Part shown: positions 1-8,489 of the stretch, in pieces
Layout of the letters: every line of letters starts with the position of its first letter
Position numbering within the stretch: the stretch's first letter is position 1
Source of the DNA: Pseudomonadota bacterium
GTDB taxonomy: Bacteria; Myxococcota_A; UBA9160; PR03
Length of the DNA: 52,739 nt
Assembly: GCA_003576805.1 (NCBI GenBank)
Contig: QEVM01000008.1
Location: 1 to 52,739 of the forward strand
Direction: 5' to 3'
Notes under the pieces: model-generated
The model's database searches: none
What the model saw: the letters and a program-made list of their open reading frames with translations, nothing else
What the model was told of the DNA's origin: nothing
Made by a program: the position numbers and the translations under genes

Positions 1-761
1 GCCGCACGCGCCGCGCGCTGCCCGCGCTCGTGCCCGCGCAGGGCGAGCGCCGCGGCCGCGTCGGCCTCTTCGTCGGCTGCGTGATGCCCGAGCTGTTCGG
101 CGACGTCCACGCCGCCACCGTGCGGGTGCTCGCGCGCAACGGCTTCGAGGTGGTCGTGCCGCGCGGTCAGGGCTGCTGCGGCGCGCTGCACGCGCACGCG
201 GGCGACCCCGCGTTCGCGCACGCGCTGGCGGCTCGCAACGCCGACGCGTTCGCGGCGGCGGGCGTCGACGCCGTCGTCGTGAACTCCGCCGGCTGCGGCG
301 CCGCGATGCGCGAAGCCGGCCACTGGCTGCCCGGCCGCGGCGAGCGGCTCGCGCAGTCGGTGCGCGACGTCTGCGAGCTGCTCGACGAAGCCGGCCTGCG
401 CGCGCCGACCGGCCGCGTCGCAGGCACCGTCTGCTACGACGATCCCTGCCATCTCGTGCACGGCCAGGGCGTGAAGGACGCGCCGCGCCGACTGCTCGCG
501 AAGATCGACGGACTCGCGCTCGTTGCGCACGACGACCCGACGAGCTGCTGCGGCGCCGCCGGCATCTACAACCTGACGCACGCCGAGATGTCGCGCGCCG
601 TGCTCGCGCGCAAGATGGCCGCGCTCGCCGCCGCGGACCCCGATTGGATCGCGAGCGGCAATCCCGGCTGCCTGGCGCAGCTTCGCAGCGGCGTGCGCGA
701 GGCGGGCCTGCGCGCGCGGGTCGTGCACCCGGTCGAGCTGCTCGACCGCGCCTACCGCTGA
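1..761 (+). CDS. glcF: GlcF-type glycolate oxidase iron-sulfur subunit, C-terminal part
   Basis: The frame is open from base 3, so the gene begins before the window and only its last ~252 codons are seen. The visible part is two cysteine-rich CCG domains: GCV near the start, then GCCGALHAHAG, SAGCGAAM, DDPCHL, TSCCGAAG and SGNPGCLAQL. This is the order expected of GlcF, which passes electrons from glycolate/lactate-type FAD oxidases to the respiratory chain through Fe-S clusters at the membrane. The N-terminal ferredoxin domain would lie upstream. Heterodisulfide-reductase-like relatives (LutA, GlpC) share the CCG fold, but spacing and wording fit GlcF best. The gene converges on the lipoprotein gene with only 4 bases between stop codons. 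Confidence 0.85.
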   Translation, partial: RTRRALPALVPAQGERRGRVGLFVGCVMPELFGDVHAATVRVLARNGFEVVVPRGQGCCGALHAHAGDPAFAHALAARNADAFAAAGVDAVVVNSAGCGAAMREAGHWLPGRGERLAQSVRDVCELLDEAGLRAPTGRVAGTVCYDDPCHLVHGQGVKDAPRRLLAKIDGLALVAHDDPTSCCGAAGIYNLTHAEMSRAVLARKMAALAAADPDWIASGNPGCLAQLRSGVREAGLRARVVHPVELLDRAYR

Positions 762-765
762 GCCG

Positions 766-3048
766 TCAGCGGTAGAGCACGGCGTCGGGCGTCTCGCGCG
801 GCATGCGCAGCCGCGGGAACGCGCCGAGCCCGAGGTCGGGCAGCGAGCCCGAGATGACGAGCTCGATGGGCAGGATCGACTCGCGGCTGCGCACGACGTT
901 GTAGCGCTCGCGCACGCCGACGAAGGTAAAGCTCGACTCCGCCGTCGGGCGCACGTCGGGCGCGTCGGCGACGCCGAGGCGGGCGCGCTCGAAGTAGTAG
1001 TCGCGCCGCGCGTCGGCCTCCTGCTCGGCGAGCGGGTCGATCAGCGCGTTGCGCAGCGAGGTCTCCTCGAGCAGCGACACGAGCCGCGAGAGGCGCTCGG
1101 CCGAGATCGTCTGCTCGACCTTCTCGGGGTCGTCCGTCTTCTTCCCGCTGGCCGGCAGCAGCGCGACCTGGAGCGTGCGGCCGCCGCGCAGCGTGACGCC
1201 GTCGGGGTGCAGCTCGCCGTTGCGGCGGTCGCCGTCGAGCAGCTCCGGGCGCAGCCCGAGTCCCTGCGGTCCGGCGATGCGCGGATTCTCGTCGAGGAAG
1301 CCGCGCGAGATGCGGATGCGCTGCTCGCTCGCGTTCTCGATCTCCTCGCGCACCAGCTCGGCGGCCCGCGCGCCGGACTCCGTGTCCGGATAGCGCGTGC
1401 TCGCGCCGTGCAGGATCGTGAGGCGCACGTCGCGGCGCTTCTGCTTCTCCGCGATCTCGATCGACTGCTTCGCCGCCTGCTCGGCCAGCTCGGCGAGCCG
1501 CTCCGGATCGGTGTCGCCCGCCTCCGCGGCGATCGCGTGCGCGCGGATCCAGCGCTCGCCGTCCGCCTCGGACTCGATCAGCCAGTCGCGCAGCTCGCGC
1601 GCGTGCTCGCCGTCCGGGTAGCGCTCGAGATAGAGCTCGGCCGCGAGGCCCGGGCCCTTCGACTCGGGCGGCGCGATCGCGGTCTGCACCAGCCGCCACG
1701 GGATGCCGCCGAGCACCGGCACGAGCGTCGGCGCCTCGAGCAGCCACTCGACCGAGCGCGGCAGGTCGCGGTCGCGCGGGCCGCGCGCGAGCGGACCGAG
1801 CGCGAGCACCGCCGCGGTCTGGCGCGTCTCGCTGCCCTGCGCCGCCTGGAACGCCTGCCACGGATTCTGCGTCGGCGTGTCGACGAGCGCGCGCGCGTGC
1901 CGCGCCATCGGCTCCTCGTCGGGGTCGCGGCCCGCGAGCGCCGCGAGCTCGTTCCACATCTCGCTCTCGCGCCCGGCCTCCCCCGCCGCGTTGGCGCGCG
2001 CGAAGCGCGCCGCGCCGGCGAGCGGCCCTTCCGGCGACGTCGCGAGCAGCGCGTCGCTCGCCGCGACGACGTCTCCGCCGTCCGCCATCAGCGCGATCAA
2101 CAGCCCGCGCGCGTGCGGGTCGCGCAGGTCGGGAAGCGGGCCGCGCGTCGCCTCGAGGCTCTTGGCGCGCTCGGCGCGCCGGTGCGCGACGCGTTCCTCC
2201 GCGGTGTCGCGCAGCCGGCGCGCGCGGCGGTCGTCCGGTGCGTAGCGCAGCGCGCGCTCGGCGAGCAGCAGCGCGAGGTCGTTCTGGCCGTGCTCGAGCG
2301 CCTGCTCCGCGGCCCGCACGCTGCGGCGGCGCTTGGTCGCGAACCACTTCGCGTTCAGCGACTCGATCTTCTCGACCAGCTCGCGCGCCTCGGGCGTCTC
2401 GGGGTGCGTCTCGACGTACTGCTTCCAGTGCGCGAGCGCCTGGCGCTGCTGGAGGCTGATCGGGTCGTCCATGTGCTCGGCGACGGCGAGCCCGACGAGC
2501 GCCTGGCCGACCCGGATCGGCGCGAACGCGAGCGTCAGGATCGAGCGCCCGACCGCTTCGGAGAGCGCGTTGACGGCGCGCGTCACGCGGACGCGGCGGC
2601 CTTCGCCGATGCGCTGCTTCGCGAGCAGCAGCGGATCGTCGGCCACCTCCATCTCGAGCTGCGTGCGCAGCGCGGGATCGATCTCGCCCCGGTCGAGCAG
2701 CTCGGCGGTCGCGCGCCGGTACGCGATCGCGTCGCCGCTGGTGGCGTCGACGAGGTGCTGGGCGTAGGGAGCGAGTCCGCTCGACGGCTCGTCCGCCGCG
2801 CGCCGCAGGCGCTCGGTCGTCTCGAAGCCCGCGAGCGCGGCGCGCGCGGCCGCCGGGTCCGAGCCCATCGCCGCGGCCGCGACGGCGCCGGCCGCGCGGT
2901 CGGTGTCGTCGGGCATGTAGGCGGCGCGGCGCGCCTCGGGCTCGAACGGCTTGCCCTGCGGCACGCCGGTCGCGCCGGCGCAGCCGAGCGCGGTCGCCGC
3001 GAAGACGCACGCGAGCAGGGCGCCGGCGTTACGGGCTGAAGCGATCAC
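766..3048 (-). CDS. Large TPR-like lipoprotein
   Basis: 760 residues from a GTG start. The N-terminus is a lipoprotein signal (hydrophobic run, then TALGC with the lipidated Cys at residue 23), so the protein is probably anchored in the outer membrane facing the periplasm. Most of the rest is Ala/Arg/Glu-rich helical repeat, including a stretch around residues 200-300 (HPETPEARELVEKIESL; AEQALEHGQNDLALLLAERA) that reads like TPR units. The last ~150 residues look more beta-rich. No catalytic motif is visible. It is the last gene of the operon begun by the citramalate synthase and overlaps the preceding lipoprotein gene by 20 bases, which suggests coupled translation. Function unknown; a scaffold or assembly role is only a guess. 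Confidence 0.8.
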   Translation of the reverse strand: MIASARNAGALLACVFAATALGCAGATGVPQGKPFEPEARRAAYMPDDTDRAAGAVAAAAMGSDPAAARAALAGFETTERLRRAADEPSSGLAPYAQHLVDATSGDAIAYRRATAELLDRGEIDPALRTQLEMEVADDPLLLAKQRIGEGRRVRVTRAVNALSEAVGRSILTLAFAPIRVGQALVGLAVAEHMDDPISLQQRQALAHWKQYVETHPETPEARELVEKIESLNAKWFATKRRRSVRAAEQALEHGQNDLALLLAERALRYAPDDRRARRLRDTAEERVAHRRAERAKSLEATRGPLPDLRDPHARGLLIALMADGGDVVAASDALLATSPEGPLAGAARFARANAAGEAGRESEMWNELAALAGRDPDEEPMARHARALVDTPTQNPWQAFQAAQGSETRQTAAVLALGPLARGPRDRDLPRSVEWLLEAPTLVPVLGGIPWRLVQTAIAPPESKGPGLAAELYLERYPDGEHARELRDWLIESEADGERWIRAHAIAAEAGDTDPERLAELAEQAAKQSIEIAEKQKRRDVRLTILHGASTRYPDTESGARAAELVREEIENASEQRIRISRGFLDENPRIAGPQGLGLRPELLDGDRRNGELHPDGVTLRGGRTLQVALLPASGKKTDDPEKVEQTISAERLSRLVSLLEETSLRNALIDPLAEQEADARRDYYFERARLGVADAPDVRPTAESSFTFVGVRERYNVVRSRESILPIELVISGSLPDLGLGAFPRLRMPRETPDAVLYR

Positions 3049-3988
3049 GGTCCACCCGCAGCGTGAAGGCGAGGAAGGCCTCGAGCCGGCGCGCGGCTTC
3101 GAGCTTCTCGGGCGTGCCGTCCTGGTTCGCGACGGCTTCGTAGAGCTGCGACGCCGAATCGACCATCTCCTCGAAGCCCGCCGGGTCGAACCACAGGCTC
3201 TCGGGCGGGCGCGCCTCGACGTACTCCTGCGCGAGCGCCGCGTAGAGATCGGCGAGCGCGAGCACGTGGCGGTTCCTGTTCTTGCTCTCGCGGTGCTGCG
3301 TGGCGACGCGCTGCAGCTCGGCGAGCGCGCGCACCTCGCCCTGCGGATCGAGCGAGCGGCGTGCGACGAAATAGCGCGCGCGCGCCACGTCGGTGCGCTC
3401 GAGCTCCTCCTTCACGACCGGCTCGAGCGGCGTGCCCGCCGCGCGCTCGCCGATCGCCTGCAGGCGCGCGCTGCGCTCGTCGAACGCGGCGATCGCGGTC
3501 TCGGCGTCGAGCGGCGCGACCGGCGGCCGGGCGTCGCCGCGCGGCGGCCGCTCGGGCTCGTAGCCGAGCTGGATGGCCGCGGCGATCGCGTCGTCGAGCT
3601 CGGCGGCGACGAGCGCCTCCGCGCGCAGCGGGCCGTCGCGCTCGGCGGCGCGGCGGTGGCTCGCCGCGGCGAGGTCGTAGGCGCGCAGCCGCTCGAGCGC
3701 GCGCGCCTTGGCGAACGCGATCACGTCGTCGAGGTGTCCCGCGCGCAGCGACTCGGCGTGCACGCGCTCCAGGCTCTCGAGCCGGATCAGCGACGCGCGA
3801 TACACGTTGCGTCCCGAGAAGTCGCGCGCCGGCTCGAAGCGGTAGGTGTCGTCGGCGAGATGGCGGCGCAGCGTCGCGACCACCTCGAGCACGCTCGCGG
3901 CGGGCTGGTACTGCGGCGGCACCGGCTCCGGCTTGGCGCAGCCGATGGCGAGGAGGACGAGGGCCGACAGCGCGCGGCGCGCGCTCAC
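3029..3988 (-). CDS. Putative lipoprotein, helical
   Basis: 319 residues. The GTG start at 3988 shares the four bases GTGA with the stop of the upstream synthase gene, a classic coupled start. The signal peptide is short and ends in LLAIGC, giving a lipidated Cys at residue 17. The mature part is alpha-helical (many Ala, Arg, Glu, Leu) with no recognised domain or catalytic residues. Its position between a citramalate synthase and a second, larger lipoprotein links it by transcription, though not clearly by pathway. I do not recognise the family; TPR-like helical packing is possible. Confidence 0.78.
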   Translation of the reverse strand: MSARRALSALVLLAIGCAKPEPVPPQYQPAASVLEVVATLRRHLADDTYRFEPARDFSGRNVYRASLIRLESLERVHAESLRAGHLDDVIAFAKARALERLRAYDLAAASHRRAAERDGPLRAEALVAAELDDAIAAAIQLGYEPERPPRGDARPPVAPLDAETAIAAFDERSARLQAIGERAAGTPLEPVVKEELERTDVARARYFVARRSLDPQGEVRALAELQRVATQHRESKNRNRHVLALADLYAALAQEYVEARPPESLWFDPAGFEEMVDSASQLYEAVANQDGTPEKLEAARRLEAFLAFTLRVDRDRFSP

Positions 3989-5565
3989 CGCTTCCTCCGC
4001 ATCAGCACCGCGTTCAGCATCTTCTCCGTCGCGAGCACGGCGGCGGCGAGCTGGTCCGAGTCCACCGCGAGCGTCGAGAACGTGCCCTCGCGGCTCGACT
4101 CGTCCTGCCAGGTGATCACCGTCTGCACCAGCGCGCCGGTCTTGCCGCCGGGCGGGATGCGCACGCGGTAGTCGACGAGCTGCGGCACCGCGAGCCCGAA
4201 GCGGCGCACCGCCTTGGCGAGCGCGCGCATGAAGGCGTCGTAGCCGCCGTCGCCGGTCGCCTTGGCGCTCGCCGTCTCGCCGCGCACCTCGACGTCGACG
4301 TGCGCCTCCGGCAGACCGTCGCTCTCGACGACGACGCGGTAGCGCGCGATGCGCACGGGCCGCTGCTCGGGGCGGTCGAGCACGTCGGCGATGATGTAGG
4401 GCAGGTCGGCCGGGTCGACGGTGTGCTTCTTGTCGCCGAGCTCGACGATGCGTTCGAGGACGCGCTGGCGCTCGGCGTCGGTCAGCTCGATGCCGAGCGT
4501 CTTCAGGTTGTGCGCGAGCGAAGCCTTGCCCGACAGCTTGCCGAGCGCGTACTGGCGCGCGCGGCCGAAGCGCCCCGGCGCGAGCCGGTTGGCGTAGAGA
4601 TCGCCCTTGGCGTCGCCGTCGGCGTGGATGCCCCCGGTCTGCGTGAAGACGTCGCGCCCGACGATCGGCGAGTTCGAGGCGATCGCCTTGCCGCTGAAGG
4701 TCTCGACCAGGCGCGAGGCCGTCATCAGCGACGACTCGACCACGTTGGTGCGCAGCGGCGTGTGGTCGTGGATCGCGGCGACCACCTCGGCGAGGCGCGT
4801 GTTGCCGGCGCGCTCGCCCATCCCGTTGACGCTCGTGTGGACGCCGCTCGCGCCGGCGCGCACGGCGGCCAGGCAGTTGGCGACGGCGAGCCCGTAGTCG
4901 TTGTGCGCGTGGAACTCGAACTCGACGTCCTTCCAGGTGCGCGTCATGAGCCCGACGTAGCGCTCGGTCTCCTCGGGCGAGAAGGCGCCGAGCGTGTCGG
5001 GCAGGTAGATGCGCTCGACCGGCAGCTCGCGCAGCGTCTGCACCATCGCGAACACGTAGTCGAACGAGTCGCGCACGCCGTTGGACCAGTCCTCGAGGTA
5101 GACGTTCACCGCGACGCGCGCCTGGTGCGCGGCCATGATCGTCTCGGCGACGCGCTTCCTGTGCTGCTCGGGCGACTGGCGCAGCTGCTCGCGGCAGTGC
5201 TTCTCGCTGCCCTTGGTGAGCAGGTTCATGACGCGGCCGCCGACGCCGCGGATCCACTCGACGGAGAGGTGCCCGTCGCAGTAGCCCATGATCTCGACGC
5301 GCTGCGCGACCCCTTGCTTGCGCGCCCACGCCGCCACGCGCCGCGCCGCCAGCCGCTCGCCCTCCGAGACGCGCGTCTGCGCGATCTCGATGCGGTCGAC
5401 CTTCACCTCCGTGAGCAGCAGGCGGGCGAGCTGCAGCTTCTCCGGCGGCGTGTACGCGACGTCCGGCGTCTGTTCGCCGTCGCGCAGGGTCGTATCCATG
5501 ATCTGGATGCGGGGGGTGGGGTTGGCCAAGGCGTGGGAGGCTCGCAAACCCGCGCGGCTTCGCAA
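3985..5565 (-). CDS. cimA: (R)-citramalate synthase / 2-isopropylmalate synthase family
   Basis: 526 residues from a TTG. It condenses acetyl-CoA with a 2-oxo acid (pyruvate for CimA, 2-oxoisovalerate for LeuA) at the head of isoleucine or leucine synthesis. The HMG-like TIM barrel is clear: DTTLRDGEQ, LEDWSNG, LPDTLG, the metal ligands HAHNDYG, and NGMGERAGN. The last ~120 residues form the LeuA_dimer allosteric domain (GDGGYDAFM, RIPPGGKTGALV). The wording closely recalls Leptospira CimA, hence the symbol, but LeuA activity cannot be excluded. Homology starts near residue 18, so the TTG codons at 5547 or 5529 are realistic alternative starts; none has a clear Shine-Dalgarno. First gene of a three-gene operon. 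Confidence 0.88.
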   Translation of the reverse strand: MRSRAGLRASHALANPTPRIQIMDTTLRDGEQTPDVAYTPPEKLQLARLLLTEVKVDRIEIAQTRVSEGERLAARRVAAWARKQGVAQRVEIMGYCDGHLSVEWIRGVGGRVMNLLTKGSEKHCREQLRQSPEQHRKRVAETIMAAHQARVAVNVYLEDWSNGVRDSFDYVFAMVQTLRELPVERIYLPDTLGAFSPEETERYVGLMTRTWKDVEFEFHAHNDYGLAVANCLAAVRAGASGVHTSVNGMGERAGNTRLAEVVAAIHDHTPLRTNVVESSLMTASRLVETFSGKAIASNSPIVGRDVFTQTGGIHADGDAKGDLYANRLAPGRFGRARQYALGKLSGKASLAHNLKTLGIELTDAERQRVLERIVELGDKKHTVDPADLPYIIADVLDRPEQRPVRIARYRVVVESDGLPEAHVDVEVRGETASAKATGDGGYDAFMRALAKAVRRFGLAVPQLVDYRVRIPPGGKTGALVQTVITWQDESSREGTFSTLAVDSDQLAAAVLATEKMLNAVLMRRKR

Positions 5566-5609
5566 GGAACCGCCGAGCTTCGCGCGACGCCGAGCCCTAC
5601 CTTGCGCGC

Positions 5610-6545
5610 GTGGCGGACGACGGCGCGCGCGATCGGCAGCTCGTGGTGGAAGCGGCGGACGCGGGCCGCCGGCTCGACGCGTGGCTCGCGCAGCGCCTCG
5701 GCGTGGGGCGCGCGGCGGTGCGGCGGCTGCTCGAGACGGGCGCCGTGCGCGAGGCGGGTCGCGCGCTCGGCCGCAACGAGAAGTCGGCGCCGCTCGTCGC
5801 GGGCCGCACGCTCGAGGTGGCCGCGTTCGCGCCGCCCGACGCGCGCCGCGCGATCGCGCAGCCCGAGCTGCCGCTCAGCGTGTGCGCGGAGGGACCGGGC
5901 TGGATCGCGCTCGACAAGCCCGCCGGCACGCCCGTGCACCCGCTGCGCGAAGACGAGACGGGCACGCTGCTGAACGCGCTCGTCGCACGGCGGCCCGAGC
6001 TCCACGGCGTCGGCGAGGGCGGCCTGCGCAGCGGCGTCGTGCACCGGCTCGACGTCGACACGTCGGGCGTGATGCTGTTCGCGACCGACGAGCCGACGTG
6101 GCAGCGGCTGCGCGCGGCGTTCCGCGCGCACCGCGTCGAGAAGCTGTACCGCGCGCTCGTGTCGGGGCGCGTCGAAGGCGAACGCGAGGTGCGCGCGTCG
6201 CTCGTGGTCGCGCGTCACCGGCCGGCGTACGTGCGCGCCGTCGACGAGGGCACGCCGGGCGCGCGCCGCACCAGTCTGCGGCTGCGCGCGCTCGCGCAGG
6301 GCCGCGACGCGACGCTCGTCGAGGTGCGCCCGCGCACCGGCTTCCTGCACCAGATCCGCGCGACGCTGGCGTCGCTCGGGCATCCGCTGTGCGGCGATCG
6401 CACCTACGGCCCGCCGGCCGAGCGCGATCCGAGCGGCGCGCACCGCCACCTGCTGCACGCGGCGCGCGTCGCGGTGGACGAGATCGAGGCCGAGAGCCCC
6501 GACGCGCCCGACTTCGCCGAGGCCGTGAAGAGACTCGTCGGATAG
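5610..6545 (+). CDS. RluA-family pseudouridine synthase
   Basis: 311 residues. An S4 RNA-binding domain (about residues 12-72, starting GRRLDAWLAQRLGV) precedes the RluA catalytic domain. HRLDVDTSG holds the catalytic Asp (residue 148), and LDKPAGTPVH and RTGFLHQIRATL are the other family blocks. It isomerises uridine in rRNA or tRNA; whether it is RluD-, RluC- or TruC-like cannot be told from sequence alone. The GTG start at 5610 has no Shine-Dalgarno, but TACCTT ends exactly 6 bases upstream, so the mRNA may be leaderless. The flavodoxin gene follows after 9 bases. Confidence 0.92.
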   Translation: MADDGARDRQLVVEAADAGRRLDAWLAQRLGVGRAAVRRLLETGAVREAGRALGRNEKSAPLVAGRTLEVAAFAPPDARRAIAQPELPLSVCAEGPGWIALDKPAGTPVHPLREDETGTLLNALVARRPELHGVGEGGLRSGVVHRLDVDTSGVMLFATDEPTWQRLRAAFRAHRVEKLYRALVSGRVEGEREVRASLVVARHRPAYVRAVDEGTPGARRTSLRLRALAQGRDATLVEVRPRTGFLHQIRATLASLGHPLCGDRTYGPPAERDPSGAHRHLLHAARVAVDEIEAESPDAPDFAEAVKRLVG

Positions 6546-6554
6546 CATGCCGCC

Positions 6555-7100
6555 ATGCACGTGCTGATCGTGGTGGCGTCGGCGACGGGACGGACCGCGC
6601 GCATGGCGGAAGCCGTCGCCGCCGGCGCGAAGGAGGCCGGCGCCGAGGTGTCGCTGCGCCGCGCCGAGGACACGAGCGAGGCAGACCTGCTCGCCGCGCA
6701 CGCGGTGATCCTCGGCAGTGGCGTGCACATGGGCGGCGTCGCGTCGTCGATGCGGACGTTCCTCGAGCGCACCGCGCCGGCGTGGCTGCGCGGCTCGATG
6801 ATCGGTCGGATCGGCGCCGCGTTCGTGTCGGCCGGCGCGGGCGCGCGCGGCGGCGCCGAGCTCGCGCTGCTGTCGCTGCTCGCCGCGCTCGCCGAGCACG
6901 GCATGCTGCTCGTCTCGATGCCGAACCGCACGGAGGGCTTCGGCGCGGCCGGCTGCCACTGGGGTCCGATCGCGTGGACCAACCCGCGCGGCGGCACGCC
7001 CGGGCCCACCGAGGCGCACCTCGCGGCCGCGCGCGCGCACGGACGACACGTGGCGGAGTGCACCGCGCGCTGGCTCGCCGGCGCGCCCGGAGGAACGTGA
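6555..7100 (+). CDS. Flavodoxin-like FMN-binding protein (WrbA-like)
   Basis: 181 residues with a single flavodoxin fold. MHVLIVVASATGRTARMAEA is the first beta strand and FMN phosphate loop, GSGVHMGGVASSMRTFLE is the second FMN contact, and a GCHWGP segment lies near the C-terminal flavin site. It probably carries or transfers electrons as FMN, possibly to quinones as in WrbA, but WrbA's typical SPYGA segment is absent, so the subfamily is open. It follows the pseudouridine synthase closely and its stop shares one base with the next ATG (TGATG), so it is co-translated with the zinc-ribbon protein. Confidence 0.82.
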   Translation: MHVLIVVASATGRTARMAEAVAAGAKEAGAEVSLRRAEDTSEADLLAAHAVILGSGVHMGGVASSMRTFLERTAPAWLRGSMIGRIGAAFVSAGAGARGGAELALLSLLAALAEHGMLLVSMPNRTEGFGAAGCHWGPIAWTNPRGGTPGPTEAHLAAARAHGRHVAECTARWLAGAPGGT

Positions 7101-7582
7101 TGGTGAACCTGCCGCCGAAGGTCTGTCCGCGCTGCGGCGAGGAATACGTGCACACCGCGACGGAGTGCGTCGAGTGCCGCATTCCGCTCGGCTTCGACGC
7201 CCCCGTGGAGGAGCCGGCCTTCGAGCTGCCGCCGGCCGAGGATCTCGTCGCGCTGCGCAACGCCGAAGTGACCTGGGTCGAAGGGCTCGCGCACGCGCTC
7301 GCCGACGCCGGCATCCCGAGCCGCATCGAGCTGCCGCGGCGCGAAGACAACACCGTGCAGGGTCGCGGCATGGGCGCGATCCGCTGCACGCTGTTCGTGC
7401 GACCCGAGGACGCGCCCGCCGCAGCGCGCGTCGACGCCGAGTTCGCGCGCACGCAGGTTCCCGATCTGCCCGCCGACAGCGGCAGCGACTGGTCCGAGAG
7501 CGACGCCTGCCCCGGCTGCGGCAGCGCGCTCGCGCCCGACGCCGTCGAGTGTCCGGAGTGCGGGCTCTCGTTCGGCGGCTGA
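7100..7582 (+). CDS. Zinc-ribbon protein with DUF2007-like central domain
   Basis: 160 residues. The ATG at 7100 overlaps the flavodoxin stop by one base and has a strong Shine-Dalgarno (GGAGG at 7089-7093). Two four-cysteine zinc ribbons sit at the ends: CPRCGEEY with CVEC near the N-terminus and CPGCGSAL with CPECG at the C-terminus. The middle (about residues 45-120, ALADAGIPSRIELPRRED) resembles the small DUF2007/putative signal-transducing domain often linked to zinc ribbons. Likely cytoplasmic; no enzymatic motif. Such proteins have no firm known function. Confidence 0.75.
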   Translation: MVNLPPKVCPRCGEEYVHTATECVECRIPLGFDAPVEEPAFELPPAEDLVALRNAEVTWVEGLAHALADAGIPSRIELPRREDNTVQGRGMGAIRCTLFVRPEDAPAAARVDAEFARTQVPDLPADSGSDWSESDACPGCGSALAPDAVECPECGLSFGG

Positions 7583-7592
7583 CCGCGCGCTC

Positions 7593-8489
7593 CTACCGGC
7601 GCGCGGCGCGGCGGGCGTAGTGGAGCAGGGCCTGCCCGATCGCGCGCGGGTGACGGCGCGCCGCGAGCGCGAGGATCGACGCCGCTTCGCCGACGCGCCG
7701 GGCGCGCAGGCGCTCGATCGCCTCGAAGCCGAGCCCCGGGCCGAAGACCTCGGTCCAACGCTGGCGGCCCGCCTCGATCGCCTGGAGCGCGGCGGGGTCG
7801 GAGCCGTCGCGGTGCTCGTCGAGCGTCTCCATCAGCGCGCGCAGCATGCGCGACGGCGAGACCGCGCTCGCGTTGGCGCCGTGACGCCGGTACTCCGCGA
7901 CGGCGACTCCGTGCGCGTGCACCGCGAAGCGCCGCGTCACGCGCAGGTAGAAATCGTAGTCCTCGGCGAGCGGGCGCCCGGTGCGGAAGCCGCCGACCGC
8001 TTCGAAGGCTTCGCGCCGGAAGACCGCGCTGGACGGCGGCACGAGGGTGTCCCCGGCGAGCATGCGCAGGTAGCCCGCGTCCGCCGGCGCGCCGCTCGGC
8101 GCCTCGGCGATCGCGTCGCCGGCGGCGTCGATGGTGCGGCTGGTGCCGTACACGAAGCCGCACTCCGGGTGCGCCTCGATCTCGCGCACGCCGATCTCGA
8201 GCGCGTGCGGCAGCAGCCGGTCGTCGGCGTCGTGGAAGACGAGCAGCTCGCCGCGCGACTCGGCGACGCCGCGGTTGCGCGCGGCCGACACGCCCTCGTT
8301 CGGGCCGCGCAGGACGCGCACGCCGGGGAAGCCGGCGGCGACCGCGGCGGAGTCGTCGGTCGAGCCGTCGTCGACGAAGATCACCTCGTCTGCGGGTCGC
8401 GTCTGGGCGAGCACGCTCTCGATCGACTCGGCGAGGAAGCGCGCTCCGTCGAAGCACGGAACGACGACGGTGACGCGCGGCACGGTCAC
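7593..8489 (-). CDS. Family 2 glycosyltransferase
   Basis: 298 residues. The GT-A fold opens with RVTVVVPCFDGARFL. VDDGSTDD binds the nucleotide, HDADDRL is the metal-binding DxD region, and PLAEDYDFYLRV carries the usual ED acceptor-side motif. It should transfer one sugar from a nucleotide donor to a growing glycan on the cytoplasmic face; donor and acceptor are unknown. The GTG start overlaps the cytidylyltransferase stop by GTGA, making this the last gene of the eight-gene sugar operon. It may be the transferase that uses the operon's own sugar product. No transmembrane segment is visible. Confidence 0.88.
   Translation of the reverse strand: MTVPRVTVVVPCFDGARFLAESIESVLAQTRPADEVIFVDDGSTDDSAAVAAGFPGVRVLRGPNEGVSAARNRGVAESRGELLVFHDADDRLLPHALEIGVREIEAHPECGFVYGTSRTIDAAGDAIAEAPSGAPADAGYLRMLAGDTLVPPSSAVFRREAFEAVGGFRTGRPLAEDYDFYLRVTRRFAVHAHGVAVAEYRRHGANASAVSPSRMLRALMETLDEHRDGSDPAALQAIEAGRQRWTEVFGPGLGFEAIERLRARRVGEAASILALAARRHPRAIGQALLHYARRAARR

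Noticed and set aside
1207..3039. 610-codon plus-strand frame
   Set aside because: It lies opposite the large lipoprotein, is made of Arg/Ala/Glu filler and has no signal, domain or ribosome site.
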